A stretch of 64,000 bases of DNA from Chitinophagales bacterium (GTDB taxonomy: Bacteria > Bacteroidota > Bacteroidia > Chitinophagales > Chitinophagaceae): contig JAFLBI010000001.1 of NCBI GenBank assembly GCA_017303835.1, forward strand, positions 1,798,001 through 1,862,000. Reading direction: 5' to 3'. The notes under the pieces are model-generated. The model was not told the origin of the DNA and made no database searches. It was given only the letters and a program-made list of their open reading frames with translations. Made by a program: the position numbers and the translations under genes. Shown here one piece after another: positions 62,883 through 64,000 of this stretch; position 1 is the first letter of the stretch; each line of letters opens with the position of its first letter.

Positions 62883-64000
62883 TTATGCTTCCTGCTTCTT
62901 CATTGCAATACGGTACAATACTGTACCCATGATTGCAAAAAATCCTACCCCTAATAAGTAATAACCGTTCTCACCTAATGAATCAACCAATCCATGTTCC
63001 AGATTTACTTTCTTTAATAAATTGGTGATGGTATCATTGGCAGATAAGAAAGCGACTATCACACCGGCAACTGCACCACCTGCCACTAAACCGGTGGCGA
63101 ACAAGTTACCCTTACCCAGATCTTCTTCCTCTTCACTCATAACTTTACCAGATTTCTTTTTCTTACCATCTACAATACCTCTAATGGCACCACCAATAAA
63201 GATGGGGAGTGTGGTACTTAAAGGAAGATAGGTACCCACTGCAAAACTCAATGCTTTGATACCGCAGAGTTCCATAGTGATGGCAATGGCAGCGCCTACC
63301 AATACAAATTGCCAATCGAGGTTAAAAGAAAGAATTCCTTTTACCAAAGTAGCCATCAAGGTTCCTTGTGGTGCAGGATATTTATCTGTACCAATCGCAT
63401 GTTGAATACCCTGTGCTAATAATTCTTGTGATGGCGTATCCAGAATTTTCACGGTTGCACCAATAGCTATAGAAGAAACAATGGCACCAATAAATAAAGC
63501 AATCTGCTGATACTTAGGTGTTGCTCCTACGATATAACCCGTTTTCAAATCTTGTGATGTAGCACCTGCGTTGGCAGCAGCAATACAAATCATACCACCT
63601 ACTACGAGTGCCATGGGTTCATATACTTTACCCGTCCAGCCCACTGCAATAAAGATCAAACAAGTACCCATCAAAGTAGCGATGGTCATACCGCTGATAG
63701 GATTATTAGAGGAACCAATCAAACCAACAATGCGTGAAGAAACCGTAACGAAGAATGCACCAAATACCACTACGAGTATGCCCAACACCAATTTGCTGAG
63801 AATACTATCGCCTGGCACTTGTGGCAACACAGTCATCAATAAAATCAACACCAAACTACCGATACCCACAATCTTCACAGATAAATCTCTTTCTGTTCTG
63901 GCTACACTTGCTGAACCACTACCTTCTTTTAAAGAACCAATACTGCCTTTGAAAGAAGAGATGATGGTGGGTATTGTTTTAAACAAAGTGATGAAACCAC
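62883..64000 (-). CDS. oligopeptide transporter (OPT family), C-terminal part
   Basis: This is the C-terminal ~370 residues of an OPT family permease; the 5' part lies beyond the right edge and the frame stays open to the boundary. Hydrophobic helices and the loop KKKKSGKVMSEEEEDLGKGNLFATGLVAGGAVAG and GGAIRGIVDGKKKKS, plus NPISGMTIATLMGTCLIF, match OPT proteins, which are usually about 600-700 residues. It would take up oligopeptides or metal chelates. The apparent start at 63986 is an internal TTG. Confidence 0.82.
   Translation of the reverse strand, partial: GFITLFKTIPTIISSFKGSIGSLKEGSGSASVARTERDLSVKIVGIGSLVLILLMTVLPQVPGDSILSKLVLGILVVVFGAFFVTVSSRIVGLIGSSNNPISGMTIATLMGTCLIFIAVGWTGKVYEPMALVVGGMICIAAANAGATSQDLKTGYIVGATPKYQQIALFIGAIVSSIAIGATVKILDTPSQELLAQGIQHAIGTDKYPAPQGTLMATLVKGILSFNLDWQFVLVGAAIAITMELCGIKALSFAVGTYLPLSTTLPIFIGGAIRGIVDGKKKKSGKVMSEEEEDLGKGNLFATGLVAGGAVAGVIVAFLSANDTITNLLKKVNLEHGLVDSLGENGYYLLGVGFFAIMGTVLYRIAMKKQEA

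Noticed and set aside
63986-63988. 63986 as the true start of the OPT gene
   Set aside because: The codon is TTG, the frame is open to the window edge and the protein would be far shorter than OPT family members.

Overview
The window looks like chromosome from a Bacteroidota bacterium, most likely in or near the family Chitinophagaceae (inference). Reasons: TANNTTTG-type -7 boxes and no purine-rich ribosome binding sites; a SusC-like TonB receptor with a carboxypeptidase-regulatory N-terminus; DUF5686; a GldA-type ABC ATPase; a two-component-propeller histidine kinase; and a DUF47/PiT phosphate pair. Base composition is moderate, except for one clearly AT-rich patch at about 31.9-33.85 kb. 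No rRNA, tRNA or CRISPR array was seen. Both window ends cut genes: a thiolase on the left and an OPT transporter on the right.

Layout. 1-13.3 kb: thiolase (partial) divergent from pyrD, then terC, two large outer-membrane/secreted proteins (DUF5686; a TolB-propeller/Omp85-like fusion), a metallo-beta-lactamase-fold hydrolase, a secreted protein with a possible caspase-like C-terminus, and an OmpR/PhoR-type two-component pair. 13.4-20.2 kb: a probable phosphate-acquisition block, with a TonB receptor, a beta-helix lipoprotein and a small lipoprotein, each pair separated by an intrinsic terminator, divergent from DUF47 and PiT. 20.3-31.9 kb: galE, prfA, and secreted amide/peptide hydrolases (D-aminoacylase, class-C serine hydrolase, M19 dipeptidase, Ntn acylase) interleaved with a two-subunit molybdenum hydroxylase. 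32-34 kb: two tandem AT-rich paralogous lipoproteins. 33.9-38.1 kb: thioesterase, fused E1 dehydrogenase, a REP-associated tyrosine transposase between two copies of a multi-hairpin repeat, and a Bax-inhibitor-1 protein. 38.4-44.8 kb: housekeeping genes (korA, yjbR, PNPOx-like, nth, ftsB/divIC, eno, gldA).

The most distinctive region is 44.9-56.1 kb, a short-chain carboxylate (acetate/propionate) locus. In transcription order on the minus strand it holds a porin, an MFS permease, two small membrane proteins, an SLC5 symporter-STAC-histidine kinase, and an unusual protein in which a complete response-regulator receiver domain is fused to an acyl-CoA synthetase. A stand-alone acetyl-CoA synthetase and a domesticated InsA-like zinc-ribbon/HTH protein lie divergently next to it. 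The arrangement resembles CrbS/CrbR acetate sensing, but here the receiver sits on the metabolic enzyme instead of on a DNA-binding domain.

56.1-64 kb: two outer-membrane/secreted proteins of unknown function, a NarL-type regulator and a divergent propeller histidine kinase. A perfect 20-bp palindrome occurs twice here, once in each promoter region. Then come an AlkB-like monooxygenase and the OPT transporter. Several genes have the -7 box only 4-6 nt before the start codon, which suggests leaderless transcripts.
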